Source: Cylindrotheca closterium
Taxonomy: Eukaryota > Bacillariophyta > Bacillariophyceae > Bacillariales > Bacillariaceae
Length of the DNA stretch: 64,000 bases
Reading direction: 5' to 3'
Assembly: GCA_933822405.4 (NCBI GenBank)
Contig: CAKOGP040001770.1
Location: forward strand, 248,001 to 312,000
Positions 40,401 through 49,903 of the stretch are shown here, piece by piece (position 1 is the first letter of the stretch; every line of letters starts with the position of its first letter). Under the pieces are notes generated by a model. It was not told the origin of the DNA. It saw nothing but the letters and a program-made list of their open reading frames with translations, and made no database searches. The translations under genes were made by a program, and so were the position numbers.

Positions 40401-40537
40401 TTGGTCCATGTAGTGTGCGATGAATGGTGAGTTGAGGATCGCCTTTTCTTTGGAGTCTCTGGAGGATTCTCCTCTATTGGATCACCTTTTGGTTGATCGT
40501 CGTACGACACTTCAATGATATCACTGCTTTCAGACAT
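37445..40537 (-). CDS. Type II membrane protein with PT-rich stalk and fibrinogen-like domain
   Basis: 1030 aa, start ATG 40537 (MSESSDII). The N-terminal 315 residues are Ser/Lys/Arg-rich and include a repeat of about 17 residues around SRKLDGRSKEHSSRSSR (about 189-259). One transmembrane segment (about 316-340, GALLCCLLFLLLIVGAIIA) is followed by an alpha/beta module. A stalk of about 240 residues is built from short EPTFEPT/GPTPxPT repeats (about 569-806). The C-terminus resembles a fibrinogen-related lectin domain (CKAHLDAGFSTNGYYLIAPG, VVYCDQTAGGYALF). The layout suggests a surface adhesin or glycan receptor; this is inference. The PT stalk is encoded by imperfect DNA repeats, 38.15-38.83 kb. 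Confidence 0.8.
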   Translation of the reverse strand: MSESSDIIEVSYDDQPKGDPIEENPPETPKKRRSSTHHSSHTTWTKRSSNVSTTSSRTSHSKRSNYSKSPKTPSSRRSDYSMSPKTPSSGKSLKNHQRSNSSKLMISTKSPSRSSSRRSHTKRSASDRNVFSSPSGLLLDESERSRQSHSKRSSSDLLLPEELPLNDDDVSIDDSSGEDEHKQKNSSKQDSRSSKKQDGHSKEHSSRSSRKLEGISKEHATRSSRKLDGRSKEHSSRSSRKLDGLSSRSSRKLQPEDDLELQSPRKSKSKKSPHALDSDVLASETHVDSSDGGDHGEAVTAAKDKPDENEENEKKRKRKGALLCCLLFLLLIVGAIIAILLLRSNDDESTITKPDTVVVDTNPTAPPTLPPTEATDRLTVGPTAAGYRPSKEDCEKVANRLPVLDQENMVTRRFGVILDVTLEAKIGDQQTTMNFLEAEIQRFLMPLLVGCFEDNNEQDRRSLQEIEDILEGERYIVANGYVNWAPETLEDLKECQSVMCFGGTFDFDLFMRDPDAKYLTIVSLMSAVFGRNLVFPLGLEAPFISVIVRAVINEDKPTPGEGDGPLPVIAPSDVPSSVPSGNPSTMSVTGSPTRKPSPCPTIAPAPGVTQEPTSEPSLRPSPGPTPPPTPGPTGRPTPPPTPGPTIPPSPEPTSLPTPEPTVATPQPSTSFNPTRAPVVGQTPDPTSGPTFTPTFEPTFGPTSEPTIDPTFEPTCEPTYEPTYEPTYEPTFEPTDEPTYEPTFEPTYGPSFEPTPVPTSAPTSVPTSLPTLGPTPAPVPVPTPAPVPPPTPPLVPPPTSAPVTAGTSGPTPCVAYSSTSDLESATSRDTCKAHLDAGFSTNGYYLIAPGQSGTPFVVYCDQTAGGYALFVHHSDESMRVEKSVVTPCAFGVATAANWRALRDVMADGIWAEDENGKRSFISKAAMLDSNCGTPLDIDSLVGTYYDLVLGMTVDYFTRIFLDDRGPNICDGNGNQASNGSVDSIGLMDPLLGVLPQDFGASLYNAGAWDPWAYGTLDRSYTTHNELKLYMK

Positions 40538-41548
40538 GATGCCTCTTGCTCGATTGATCAAAAATGAAAAGGGTGAACTTCAATCATTTCACAGCTGAAT
40601 TCTATGAGCATCTTTTTTCGCACTACATTGCACGTATGGGCAAGTTACCACGGGAGCCTCCGCCGGTTGCGGACCCCACACAAGTTCTCCCCTACCGGTA
40701 CCTGCTGGTACGGTTGCGGGATATTGAATATGAGAAGAACAACAGATTTTCTCTCGTCCATCATTCGTGATTCAGGCTCAATTATGGTTTGCAAGGTCTG
40801 CCATGTTCTATATTGTAATATAATATGATGTGACAAGCTTTTTGGTATTTCCATATAAGTGATGCTAGCAACGAAAAGAAATTTTGGATCTTTCGTTTTC
40901 GCACCAAGAATAGTTTGAATGCATTCTTCTCCTCTCTTTTTAAAAAAAGATATATAGTTCAGTGCGAGCTCAAAGGGCGGTACCGGAAGCGTAAAAGAAA
41001 AAGTAAAAATCCATCTATCGACACCATACAGTACGTACAATGTGAAATTGGCGTTTGTCAAACTTTCATAACTCATCGACAAGATTGATTCATTCCTTTG
41101 ACAAAACTATCTAAGATAGCCTACTGCCGTCCTCCGTGTGTGTGTTCGTAGTATTTTGTCTTGGTGTGTAGCTGGTGGGTTGTGGTGTGAAGCGGGTCGA
41201 ACTGATCGAGTAATAGACTCGATTCGTTCGACCAATCTCAGAAATCCCGTGTGCGGTATTACTGAGATCTGCTTTCCTACCAGGCACCGCCGATATGGTA
41301 AAATGGAGGCGGTGCCCAACAGGGCGGGTGAGGTTTGGGAGAGAAAAATTGAATTACCACGACACAAGTGGGTGAATTCAATCTCAGTCGATAAACTGGG
41401 CATCATTGCCTCGGCGCATCGACAACAACTTTTGACGGTCGAAGGCCGTTTGGCCTTTGTCCGTCTGTAACACAATGTAGTCAAAGAGATCGAACAGTGT
41501 GCCTGCGGTCTACGTTGGAATATCATACAAACACCAGAATCGAGCGAG
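40538..41548. other. Divergent spacer, hairpin-rich in its right half
   Basis: The left half contains a GGTACC palindrome cluster (CTACCGGTACCTGCTGGTAC, 40692-40711) near the fibrinogen-like gene start. The right half holds the five-hairpin array at 41195-41465. A long minus-strand frame (41107-41835) is open but runs antisense through the pseudogene and has no domain. Confidence 0.5.
41195..41465. repeat. Array of five consecutive inverted repeats
   Basis: In order: GGTCGAAC..ATCGAGT with its complement (41195-41233); ATCTCAG/CTGAGAT (41235-41268); GGCACCGCC/GGCGGTGCC (41283-41316); ATTGAATT-ACC/GGTG-AATTCAAT (41348-41382); GACGG..AAGGCC/GGCCTT..CCGTC (41436-41461). They are non-overlapping and each is separated from the next by fewer than 60 bases. 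Related motifs recur at 43113-43303 on the other side of the degenerate secreted-protein gene. Confidence 0.7.
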
Positions 41549-41551
41549 ATG

Positions 41552-42922
41552 ATGAAAATTGTTGTCCCAACCCTTCTCTTTGTCAGCGCGATAGGTGCCA
41601 GTGCCCAGGAAGCAGTTCTAGAAACACAGCCAATCAGCTTTCCTATGGCCAAGGCTGTGTGGATTATGATCCAGCCGACGGATGGAATGCCGGAATCCGA
41701 TCTGAGTGGGGGCCTACAATTGTATTGCCATGGGCTTTTGGAATTGAATTTACTGACTTTGTATCCACACCAAGAACTGTGATTCACGTCACCTTTGATG
41801 GTCTCGATCCTTTGCTTTCGGTGTTTGAGTACCATGGCCCAGACGGTTATAGTGGCGTCGACTATTTGGATGACAAGACCTTTTGCTTCAATTCAGAGGA
41901 ACCGTACAACCCAAGACCATCAAATGAAGACCTTGTAATGGACCCAAAGGCCCTCCCTTCTGCTTCAAGACGACCCAATCCCTACGTCAGGCCCTACTTC
42001 AAATCCTACTTCTGGCCCAACATCTGGTCCTACATCTGTACCGACAAATGGGCCGACGTCAGGTCCAACATCTGGTCCTACATCTGGCCCTAACATTGCT
42101 CCCTCCACAGGTCACACGAATGAGCCCACTTTCGGACCAACGAGTGGGCCATCATCTGAACCTGCAAATGGGCCAACCAGAGGACCTCTAGAGAAACCCA
42201 GAGACCTTGGATCCAATGGCGATCCACACTTCAAGACATGAAAGAACGAACACTTTGAATATCATGGACAGTGCGACATTGTCCTCGCTAAGGATCCTGA
42301 ATTTGCCAACGGGCTTGTACTCGTTGTCCAGATTCGAGCCAAGATGATCCGTTACTGGAGTTATATCCAGAGTGCTGTGGTTCGAATTGGCCAAAAGGTC
42401 TTGGAGATCCAAGGAAAGCCAGGAAAGCTGGATACCGAGATTCATTATTGGATCAATTACGAGTACCAAGGCGAGCTGACCGAGTTTGCTGGCTTTCCCG
42501 TGACACTGGCCCCTTTCCACACTCGCATCGAGATTAATTTCGACTTTGTCTACTCTGGACAGAAGATTACTCTTTCGGCCTTCAAGGAGCTCGCCAAGGC
42601 CTCATTTGGAAACTCCTCCAAGGAAGCCTTTGGAAACACTGTCGGCATCCTTGGAAACTTCACAACTGGTGAGACCCTTGCTCGAGATGGCTCTACAGTT
42701 CTTACAGACTTTATGGAACTGGGGCATGAATAGCAGGTGCTTCCTTCGGATCATCGATTGTTCCGCGAGGCATCGCATCCTCAGGTCCCAGCCAAGTGTG
42801 TGGATCCAGAAGATTCCGTCGCCGTCGTTTGGCAGAATCTTTGATAACAGCAGAGGAAGAGGCCGAGGCTGCGTGTGATCGTTTGAAGGATGTGCTGGAT
42901 CGTAAGTACTGTCTGAATGAAT
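41552..42922 (+). pseudogene. Degenerate secreted PT-repeat / DPHF-vWFD-like gene
   Basis: The residual order is a signal peptide (MKIVVPTLLFVSAIGASA), a domain ending FNSEEPYNPRPSN, a PTSGPTSGP repeat, a vWF-D-like block (GDPHFKT, NEHFEYHGQCDIVLAKDPEF, VGILGNF) and a conserved tail (RRRRLAESLITAEEE, KDVLDRKYC). At least three one-base shifts separate these parts (about 41640, 41970-42060 and 42805-42830). Two conserved Trp codons are TGA (42239) and TAG (42731). The family is common and multicopy in diatoms and is predicted secreted. This copy cannot make a full protein. Confidence 0.8.
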
Positions 42923-43485
42923 GAAATGACGTCATGATATTATGATGATGTACCGTATGATGAGATACTGGTATAGAGCATGGAAAATACATTTGACTCC
43001 TCCGACTGAAACTTGCATTCTGCTTGTGTGTTCGTCCTGCTGTAATATGTGGGTCTTTCTACGGTTGTGAAGCTGGTGGGTCAATGAACGTACGACCTAC
43101 ATATCAATTCAACCAATGCCGATAAACTACAGTAGTATGCCATCATTGCTTGGTTTTCGACGTGATGAAGGATGATGACTTTAGGAAGGCCGTACGCCAA
43201 TGCCGATAAACTACAGTAATACAAGCCGTCATTGCTTACTGTACTGTAGTTTTTGACGTGAAGAATTGAGAATGATGACTGAGGAAGGCCGTACGGCCTT
43301 CGTCCGTATGGAGAACATTGTGATTCATTCTTCGTATCAAGAGTTTTATATATGTACTATGTAGGTCCGGTAATATTGATAGACTTAATGTTCGTATCGA
43401 ACCATTGGCTCCAGTAACTTGAAACTGTGCGAACTGTACTCCTGCGTTTGATGCAGATGGACAGAACAATTAAAACAATAGCACC
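42923..43485. other. Spacer with two tandem hairpin-bearing repeats
   Basis: Contains the repeat pair described at 43113-43303; otherwise no gene or RNA is visible. It is the promoter side of the RNI-LRR gene. Confidence 0.5.
43113..43303. repeat. Tandem pair of 85-107 bp repeats with palindromes
   Basis: Each copy starts CCAATGCCGATAAACTACAG, passes a CATTGCTT core and ends GGAAGGCCGTACG. The second copy contains an 11-bp inverted repeat (AAACTACAGTA at 43208-43218 and TACTGTAGTTT at 43242-43252) and ends in a perfect 16-bp palindrome AAGGCCGTACGGCCTT (43285-43300). A diverged relative lies at 41385-41465. Confidence 0.7.
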
Positions 43486-44850
43486 ATGGCATCGGTAGAG
43501 TTTTGTGACGAGGAAGACAACAGTCTGATACCGTTACATTCCCACCCCCACCTGCAAGACAATGTTGTTCGAATGACGATATGGGCCGAGTTTGGGGGCG
43601 ACTATGACTGTGATTTCATTTCAACCATGCTGAATAATTTTCCAAAGAAACTTCGCAAGGTCACCATTTACGACATTTACCGATTCTCGCCAGACTATGT
43701 GGCTCTATTTGCACTGATTCTCAACAAGACAGAGCGGTTGGAGCTCTCAGATTCGCTGAGGCGTAACCTGGAAGTTTGTCAAGCCTTTCAACACCACAGC
43801 ATTAAAGAACTCGATTTGTATCAGCTTGGTGCCATTTCAACGAGCCAAGCACGATACATCTTTGATGGAATAGCATATTCGTCATCTCTCCAGAAACTGC
43901 ATCTGGACATTATTTTTGAAGAACACGAAGTGGCCATCCCATTGCTGGTAGATGCTCTGCGACAAAACCGAAGCCTGAAAAGTCTAAGCCTTAATTTGCC
44001 AACCGTGGAAGGGGATAGGTTTTTTTCCAATGCCATTCGAGCGGCAGTGGTCGATATGAAACTCAAGTGCTTATCTATAGGAGATCCGCGGTGTATTGTA
44101 CAACTGCCAATGGATGATTTGATGGAAGCTACATGTCGACCAGATTGCTCGTTGGAACGCTTTAGCATGCGAGGAATCGAGCCATCTCCGGTGATGGAGG
44201 AGTCGGCCATGGACATCGACACCGACGATGGCGATATTTTTATGCACCGAAATACATCAGTGAAAGAACTAATCATTTGGGGAATCACGTTGGATTGTTC
44301 CCGTATCATGGATACTGTTGGTTTGTTCCAGTCACTAGTCTCACTCCAACTTGTGGACACCAACATTTCGAATCTTTCTCCGTTGGACCGTTTGTTGATT
44401 GGCGACAATTTGACACTCCAACATCTATCACTTGGTGGCCATCATATGACCAACCAAGACTTGTTGCAATTTGTTCTCAAACTACCAGAGATGAAATGCC
44501 TCCGACACTTGAAAATTGCGATTGATGCAAAGGTCCAAACCGATTCATGGAAAGACGCCCTTGCGGATGCACTCTTGCGCAACAAGAGCCTGGAGCAAGT
44601 GAACGTAGGAAGATTTACCGAGTTACAATGTGAAAACAAATACAATGTGCAGTTGCATGTCAACCGCGCATGGAAGCCGAGTTCCAAACAAATGCCAAAG
44701 AATCTCTGGCCTCAAGTGCTCCAACGGGCAACGAGATTGCTGTACTATAGGGACAATGATGACTGGGAGAAGCCAAGCTTGGAAGTTCCAAGGAGGGATG
44801 CTACGTTTTGGTTGTTGAAGGAAATGGTTGTGCCTCAATCGTATTGCTGA
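43486..44850 (+). CDS. RNI-type leucine-rich repeat protein
   Basis: 454 aa, start ATG 43486, one exon. LRRs of the ribonuclease-inhibitor type recur through the middle (SIKELDLYQLG, SLQKLHLDI, SLKSLSLNLP, TLQHLSLGGHH, CLRHLKIAI, SLEQVNVG). The C-terminus has the diatom family signature: VQLHVNRAWK, LWPQVLQRATR and a final FWLLKEM. There is no signal peptide or membrane segment, so it is probably an intracellular protein-interaction module. The family is strongly expanded in diatoms and the partners are unknown. The frame after its TGA stays open for 80 codons, but the family normally ends here. Confidence 0.8.
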   Translation: MASVEFCDEEDNSLIPLHSHPHLQDNVVRMTIWAEFGGDYDCDFISTMLNNFPKKLRKVTIYDIYRFSPDYVALFALILNKTERLELSDSLRRNLEVCQAFQHHSIKELDLYQLGAISTSQARYIFDGIAYSSSLQKLHLDIIFEEHEVAIPLLVDALRQNRSLKSLSLNLPTVEGDRFFSNAIRAAVVDMKLKCLSIGDPRCIVQLPMDDLMEATCRPDCSLERFSMRGIEPSPVMEESAMDIDTDDGDIFMHRNTSVKELIIWGITLDCSRIMDTVGLFQSLVSLQLVDTNISNLSPLDRLLIGDNLTLQHLSLGGHHMTNQDLLQFVLKLPEMKCLRHLKIAIDAKVQTDSWKDALADALLRNKSLEQVNVGRFTELQCENKYNVQLHVNRAWKPSSKQMPKNLWPQVLQRATRLLYYRDNDDWEKPSLEVPRRDATFWLLKEMVVPQSYC

Positions 44851-45248
44851 TTGGTTGTCTTCAATTGGCGGCTCATAATCCGTATGACTGTTCCAAACAT
44901 AGTGGCGGTTTTGGGATTCGATGTTGGTCGCCTTTCAGCTCTTGCTGAATACTCAGATTCGCTTCAGCTCGAACATGAAACGATAGATCTATTGAAATGG
45001 GAACCTTCGTTTCATTTTCAAGCGATACCACGTGCCACGAAGGAAGCTAATGCACAAAGTTGCAATTACCAAGCATTGTCAGATGCACCGTAAATTGCCT
45101 ATTGGTTTCTATAAGCTTATAAAAAAGTTTATGCGATGATTTCACAGGCCACGGTGGAACACTGCGGCTATTGTGACTCAAGACAAAAGTGGCCGGCTCG
45201 CCACTTTGAATTCCAAAGATTGCTCTTTCTTTCGTTTTAATGTGACTC
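44851..45248. other. Convergent spacer, no supported gene
   Basis: Lies between the ends of the RNI-LRR gene (+) and the MFS transporter gene (-). An open continuation of the LRR frame to 45093 has no recognisable domain. Confidence 0.45.
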
Positions 45249-46680
45249 CTAACATTTCCCAATTTCTTCCTGATGAGATGATGATTCTTCACGTTTGTTC
45301 TCGGCAGTTGTGTCGATACTCTTGAGGTGCGATTCCGTCAAGACCTCATCCCAATCGGGCATTGCCGATAGAAAAAGGATCGCAATCAATAAGTATGCCA
45401 CCAAATGCAACACGCCATATCGCATGTGGATCCCGCTTTCGTTCATAATGGTGAAGACTAATGGTGGCAGCCAAGATAGGACAATGCCGCAAAAGCTGAA
45501 TAGACCAGACAATTCAGTAGCTTGCTCTTGTGGCATAAGCACCGAAAAGGAAGCAGTCTGGACGGAGTAGTACCAACCCAAACCGAGACCCCAAAACATC
45601 GACATGATGTATGTGATAATCTTGCTGCTTTCATCCTTCATCAACCATGCGCCGATTCCAGTTGCAATAGAGTAGTAGAAAAGATTAATTCTCCACGAAT
45701 TCTTCATGCTCATCTTGGTCGTAACAAATTCAGAAAACTTGGCACCCGGAATGATAGAAACTAAGACAATCAGAAACGCAACACCAGTTTCTGTGCTGTT
45801 CATCTTGATGACTTCGTTCATGTAAGTCACAGCACTGTTGTTTGTGTAAGACTTGGTGTTGCAATGACAGAGGAGAAATAGAGCGCAGAGGAACCTACCA
45901 AACAATAAAAGCATTGACCCCCGCCTCGGCAAAAGTCACGGCCAGCAGATAAGGACGTAAGCTGTTCTTGTATTCCTGGTTAATCAATCTGATAGTATGA
46001 AAAAGTTGTGAGAATCCAGCGGTGTACAATGATTTTCCCTCTGGTAATGGTCTCTTGGCCTTTGCCTTGGGTAGGTACTTGAACCAAGCCAGGCCCAGAA
46101 AGACACTCAAGAAAACAGAGACCAATCCCTGGGATATTTGCGCTGTTACTACAGTACTTGTGTTTAGTGCAATGCTGATTGCCAGCACGATCACAAGGTG
46201 CATGGACTGGAAGAAGAACTGGGACATAATGAACTTTGGCGAGAAATTTTTCATCTTCTCTTCTCCAACCTCTTGCGCGAGCTCCGGCAAATAAGCATAG
46301 GCTGTCATCAAGAACACTTCAAAAATAAAGACGACTGCTGCTTGCAGAATTGCCATGGGAAACCATGTCGAGCTGACAGTATATGATTGAATGGCCTGAA
46401 TCAGAATCATTGCAACGGAGGCCGCACAGCCTAAAGCGTGACGATGATCAGTGAAATCGATAATAGCTCCAACAATTGGATTCAGGAAGGCTGCAAGCAA
46501 TCCAGTAATGACGGCAATGTTGGTCAGCAAGGATGAAGGCCGAAATCCATACACTTTATTATCACAATCAATCGAATTTCCTTCTCCATCTATGCATCCA
46601 ACTTCTTCTGAAGCCAAATAGAGTAGAGATGTTGACATAAACACATTAGTAGCAATGACAAGACCACGACCAATAGTGTT
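45249..46680 (-). CDS. MFS transporter related to the Atg22/UMF1 group (5' end unresolved)
   Basis: Exons 46680-45899 and 45834-45249 join in frame across a 64-bp intron (GTAGGT...CAACAG), giving about 456 aa with 11-12 hydrophobic segments. Features are FRPSSLLTNIAVITGLLAAF, GAIIDFTDHRHALG (an MFS loop-like motif), AYLPELAQEVGEE and PLVFTIMNESGIHMRYG. The order matches diatom MFS proteins near Atg22-like effluxers, which export amino acids from vacuoles in fungi. The first exon is uncertain: ATG 46852 opens a frame (MSEGADKMSEEK) that ends at a TGA near 46755 and no donor in correct phase was found. The frame joining at 46680 has no ATG. Substrate unknown. Confidence 0.65.
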
Positions 46681-47385
46681 CTGTTGGCGAGAGGAGGAGT
46701 GAAATGTTAGAAATCTGGATTGTCGTTTTGTAATCACCTCCCTGGATGTTTGTTCAACTTGCCATAGTGTATCCTTTCGCGACAACGTTGCCTTCAAAGC
46801 CAGAACATGAGCTCTGCTTTTCCTCTGACATTTTGTCTGCTCCTTCTGACATCTTAAGCTGTAGGCACCTATTGTGTGTAACGTTTGCCTTGGTTGCTTG
46901 CAAAAGTGAAATAAGAGCTATTGTATTATAGTTATTGAAGTCCTACGTATGCGAAAGTGATCATCGATCATACGTACGCATTATTGTATTTTATAGCGCC
47001 GGTAGATATAATATTTTTACTCGCTTCTATTTAATAAAAAAATATTGTACACGTGTACAAGTACATGTACACGTGTACCTGTACAAGTGTACCACACATC
47101 ATGAACGAGAACCAGACGATGCGACATGTCAAGAGATATGGCCACGACATCCATAAAATACTTTTGTGTTTTGTGTGGGAGTACACCTTTGGATGGTACA
47201 CTGCCACTGCAAGGGGTACACATAGATTGATGACGGATACCTGAACCGATTATGGTCGTCGGTTCACGGTTTCTAGGGAACATTCTCATTTTATCATTAG
47301 ATATGGCAGACTGAAAAAGATACGATTGAAAGTAATAATGACGATGTAACAGAGGATGGTGGAGGCCAGTGCTCAGTTTACAAGT
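46681..47385. other. MFS upstream region with a GTACACGTGTAC palindrome array
   Basis: Contains the unresolved 5' end of the transporter gene (start candidates at 46852 and 46831) and, at 47047-47093, overlapping palindromes GTACACGTGTAC (twice) and GTACATGTAC, then GTACAAGTGTAC. CACGTG at their centres is a bHLH/bZIP-type box. No RNA gene is seen. Confidence 0.5.
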
Positions 47386-49290
47386 TTAGTTTTCCCAGAG
47401 ACTCCCGTCTTCAATATTGGCCTTGATGGTATCCTTCTTATTCTTACCCCTTTTGTTTAGCTGCCTGCGGGATTTGTATTCTTCGTCTTCAACGTCTTTA
47501 TCCGTTCCATCCAGTGCCATGGTAAAACTATTTAATTTGGTACCCATCATTTTTCGTGCAATAGGCAATTGCCATCCAAAGGCAAATACGGTACTAGCAC
47601 CAGCTCTTCCAGCTCTGGCAGTACGTCCGACTCGGCGCACATACTCTGCAGGGTCCTTGGGGAAATCAAAAATCACCACGTGATCGACAGGGGAAGCGTC
47701 AAAGTCGACGCCTCTGGCAGCCCGATCGGTACAAACTAGCACATAATCCACCTTGTCGTCCTCGTCAGTGGTACCATATCGGCCCTTGGAAAATCGATCC
47801 AAATTCCTGTTTCTCGCTTCTGGAGTCATAGCATTGTGATATGCTCCCACATCAAAGACTTGACCCCGACGATCCTTGCGGTTCAACAAGTTTTCCACAG
47901 AACGACAGGATTCGACGGTATTGCAGAAGATCAAGGTTCTACGGCATCGGTTCAGCCGCAGCGCCTTTAACAACTGTTTGGCCTTGACATCAAAACAAAT
48001 GTCGGCGTCTCTGTTCTGGGCGGATGGTACGGATACATCGACTAGGTTTTCCTTGACGGTTGGTGCCACTCGATGCAATCCAGGTCCTCGGACTTGGACA
48101 ACCCCCTTAAATTCTCGCTCCACCGTTTGGACAATCGAGTCGGGAAGGGTCGCAGTCACAAATACAAACTGAGTTTTTTCCAGAGGTGCTGCGGCTCCAA
48201 CGGTTCGCAGTTGTGGTCCAAAGGTTTCGTCGATCAGCAAAATATCAACTTCGTCCAACACAATGGCTTGAAGCTGTGACAAGTCCAACCCCGAGTTCCG
48301 AGTCCGAAGAATGGTGGAAATTCTACCAGGCGTCGATATCATGACATCAATGGGTTGACGTTGAATGATCCGAATTTGATCCCGAATCGATGTTTTCATC
48401 TTTCCATTGGCAGTCACGACCATGGTCTTGAATGGAACCGTTTGGGCAATCTTGTCGCAGACCACTCGAAGTTGATCGGCCAGTTCGGCGGTAGGTGCTA
48501 GCACGAGAACCTTGGGCGCCCCCAATAGATTCTTGTCCGAAGGTGTTTGCAAGGCTCGTTGTAATAAAGGCAACAAATATCCCAGGGTCTTGCCACTCCC
48601 GGTTTGATCCGCGACAATGGTATGTGCTCCACTCAAAATCTGGGGCCATGCGAGGGACTGTATTCTCGATGGTCGCGTAATTTCAGCACCTCTGCAAAGC
48701 TTCATGAACATTTCTTGATCTACGCCCAACGACGGGTCTGTGAGTGTTTTCTTGCTGTAAAAGTGAGCATTTGTGTCTGTGATGGTTTCTGCTTCTTGTG
48801 GTGGTCGCTGTTGCCGAATCGCGTCCGTCTCTTTTCGCAAGTCTCGTTGGTTTCTGGAACCATCGTCTCTCCCACCACGACGATCATAATTACGATCGAA
48901 GCGACCATTCTTTTGTCCGCGATTGTTACTCTTGTTGTTGCGGTCGCGGCTGATACCTCCTCGGGATGCATCTTTCCTGGAAGAATCATCCCTGCCTCTG
49001 ATGGGCGCATCTCGTGTACCACCAGAAGAATCATAGTCCCCGCGTCGTGACGGTCTATTTTCCGTCCATTCGTCATCATCATCAAAGCCGCGGTCATTTG
49101 AATCAAACGAATTCTTTTGTCTGTATGATCGTCTCGAAGGAGAAGAGTAGGCAAGTCGAGTGATGGAATCCGAACTGCGAGTATTGTGTGGATGACTCAG
49201 GGGGGAGAAGGATTGACAAGAATCCAACTTTAGAAGTATCATCATCACACAAAGTGATGCTGTAAGAATTGCCAATTTTGACGACGACAT
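47386..49290 (-). CDS. Plastid-targeted DEAD-box RNA helicase (DEVD variant)
   Basis: 634 aa, one exon. The N-terminal signal peptide with Phe at the likely cleavage point ([12 protein letters not shown]) fits a diatom plastid presequence. An Arg/Asp/Gly-rich linker precedes the helicase core. Motifs are Q ([14 protein letters not shown]), I (ADQTGSGKT), Ia (APTAELADQ), Ib (STPGR), II as LDEVD rather than DEAD, III as TAT, and VI ([11 protein letters not shown]). The core resembles plant organelle helicases such as RH39, which act in plastid rRNA maturation. The basic C-terminal tail may bind RNA. The target RNA is inferred. Confidence 0.85.
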   Translation of the reverse strand: MSSSKLAILTASLCVMMILLKLDSCQSFSPLSHPHNTRSSDSITRLAYSSPSRRSYRQKNSFDSNDRGFDDDDEWTENRPSRRGDYDSSGGTRDAPIRGRDDSSRKDASRGGISRDRNNKSNNRGQKNGRFDRNYDRRGGRDDGSRNQRDLRKETDAIRQQRPPQEAETITDTNAHFYSKKTLTDPSLGVDQEMFMKLCRGAEITRPSRIQSLAWPQILSGAHTIVADQTGSGKTLGYLLPLLQRALQTPSDKNLLGAPKVLVLAPTAELADQLRVVCDKIAQTVPFKTMVVTANGKMKTSIRDQIRIIQRQPIDVMISTPGRISTILRTRNSGLDLSQLQAIVLDEVDILLIDETFGPQLRTVGAAAPLEKTQFVFVTATLPDSIVQTVEREFKGVVQVRGPGLHRVAPTVKENLVDVSVPSAQNRDADICFDVKAKQLLKALRLNRCRRTLIFCNTVESCRSVENLLNRKDRRGQVFDVGAYHNAMTPEARNRNLDRFSKGRYGTTDEDDKVDYVLVCTDRAARGVDFDASPVDHVVIFDFPKDPAEYVRRVGRTARAGRAGASTVFAFGWQLPIARKMMGTKLNSFTMALDGTDKDVEDEEYKSRRQLNKRGKNKKDTIKANIEDGSLWEN

Positions 49291-49903
49291 TTTGTGTAGA
49301 TGATTATGCAGTGATGATGTAGGATGAATAACTTGATATCTTGATGTTCAACGAGAATGGCAATGGCTGTCAATGGAACAAGGTGCAACTTTTTTGCTGA
49401 AGAGTTCTTTGTCTGTTTCAGCACACATCAAGTTTTGCGCGTTTGTCGGGTTGGTGGTTAGATCTGGTTATGAGTCACTTTTGAACGGAAAAATATTTTT
49501 ATTCATTCAAAGTACGTGTATATATAATATGAGAGTCAATTTTTTTTATATATCGGTACACAATGTGTTTCTCTTTTCAATGTTCAATGTGTTTCTCTTT
49601 TCAACGTGTTTCTCTTGTCACTTTTACTTAGGGCGTTAGAATACTAAACGACTGTATAAATGTTGGTTCCTATTTATCACCACATTCCTACTTTTTCACT
49701 ACATTTATTCACGCATTTTATCAACGACTTTCTCTGCACATCGAGTTTCCAGAAACTACTTGAATGGATCCGGCATATTGAATATCTCATCGCGGGTTCA
49801 AGTGAGGTTGCAGGAGGCATGAGAGCTTACCTTACACACATTCGCCTTGAAACCACAACAACAACGACCACAAGCGACAAGTACAACAAGAACAACAAAA
49901 GCA
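49291..49903. other. Divergent spacer with a short tandem repeat
   Basis: Lies between the helicase start (-) and the RelA/SpoT-like-TPR start (+). At 49561-49620 the string GTGTTTCTCTTTTCA occurs three times with spacers. A short CAACAACAACGACC tract lies just before the start. No gene supported. Confidence 0.5.

Noticed and set aside
41107..41835. 242-codon minus-strand frame
   Set aside because: Runs antisense through the hairpin array and the secreted-protein pseudogene; no domain seen.
44848..45093. Open frame of 80 codons after the TGA of the RNI-LRR gene, as if TGA were read through or coded Sec
   Set aside because: The protein family normally ends at the FWLLKEM region just before this TGA, the extension has no recognisable domain, and no SECIS-like fold was seen downstream.
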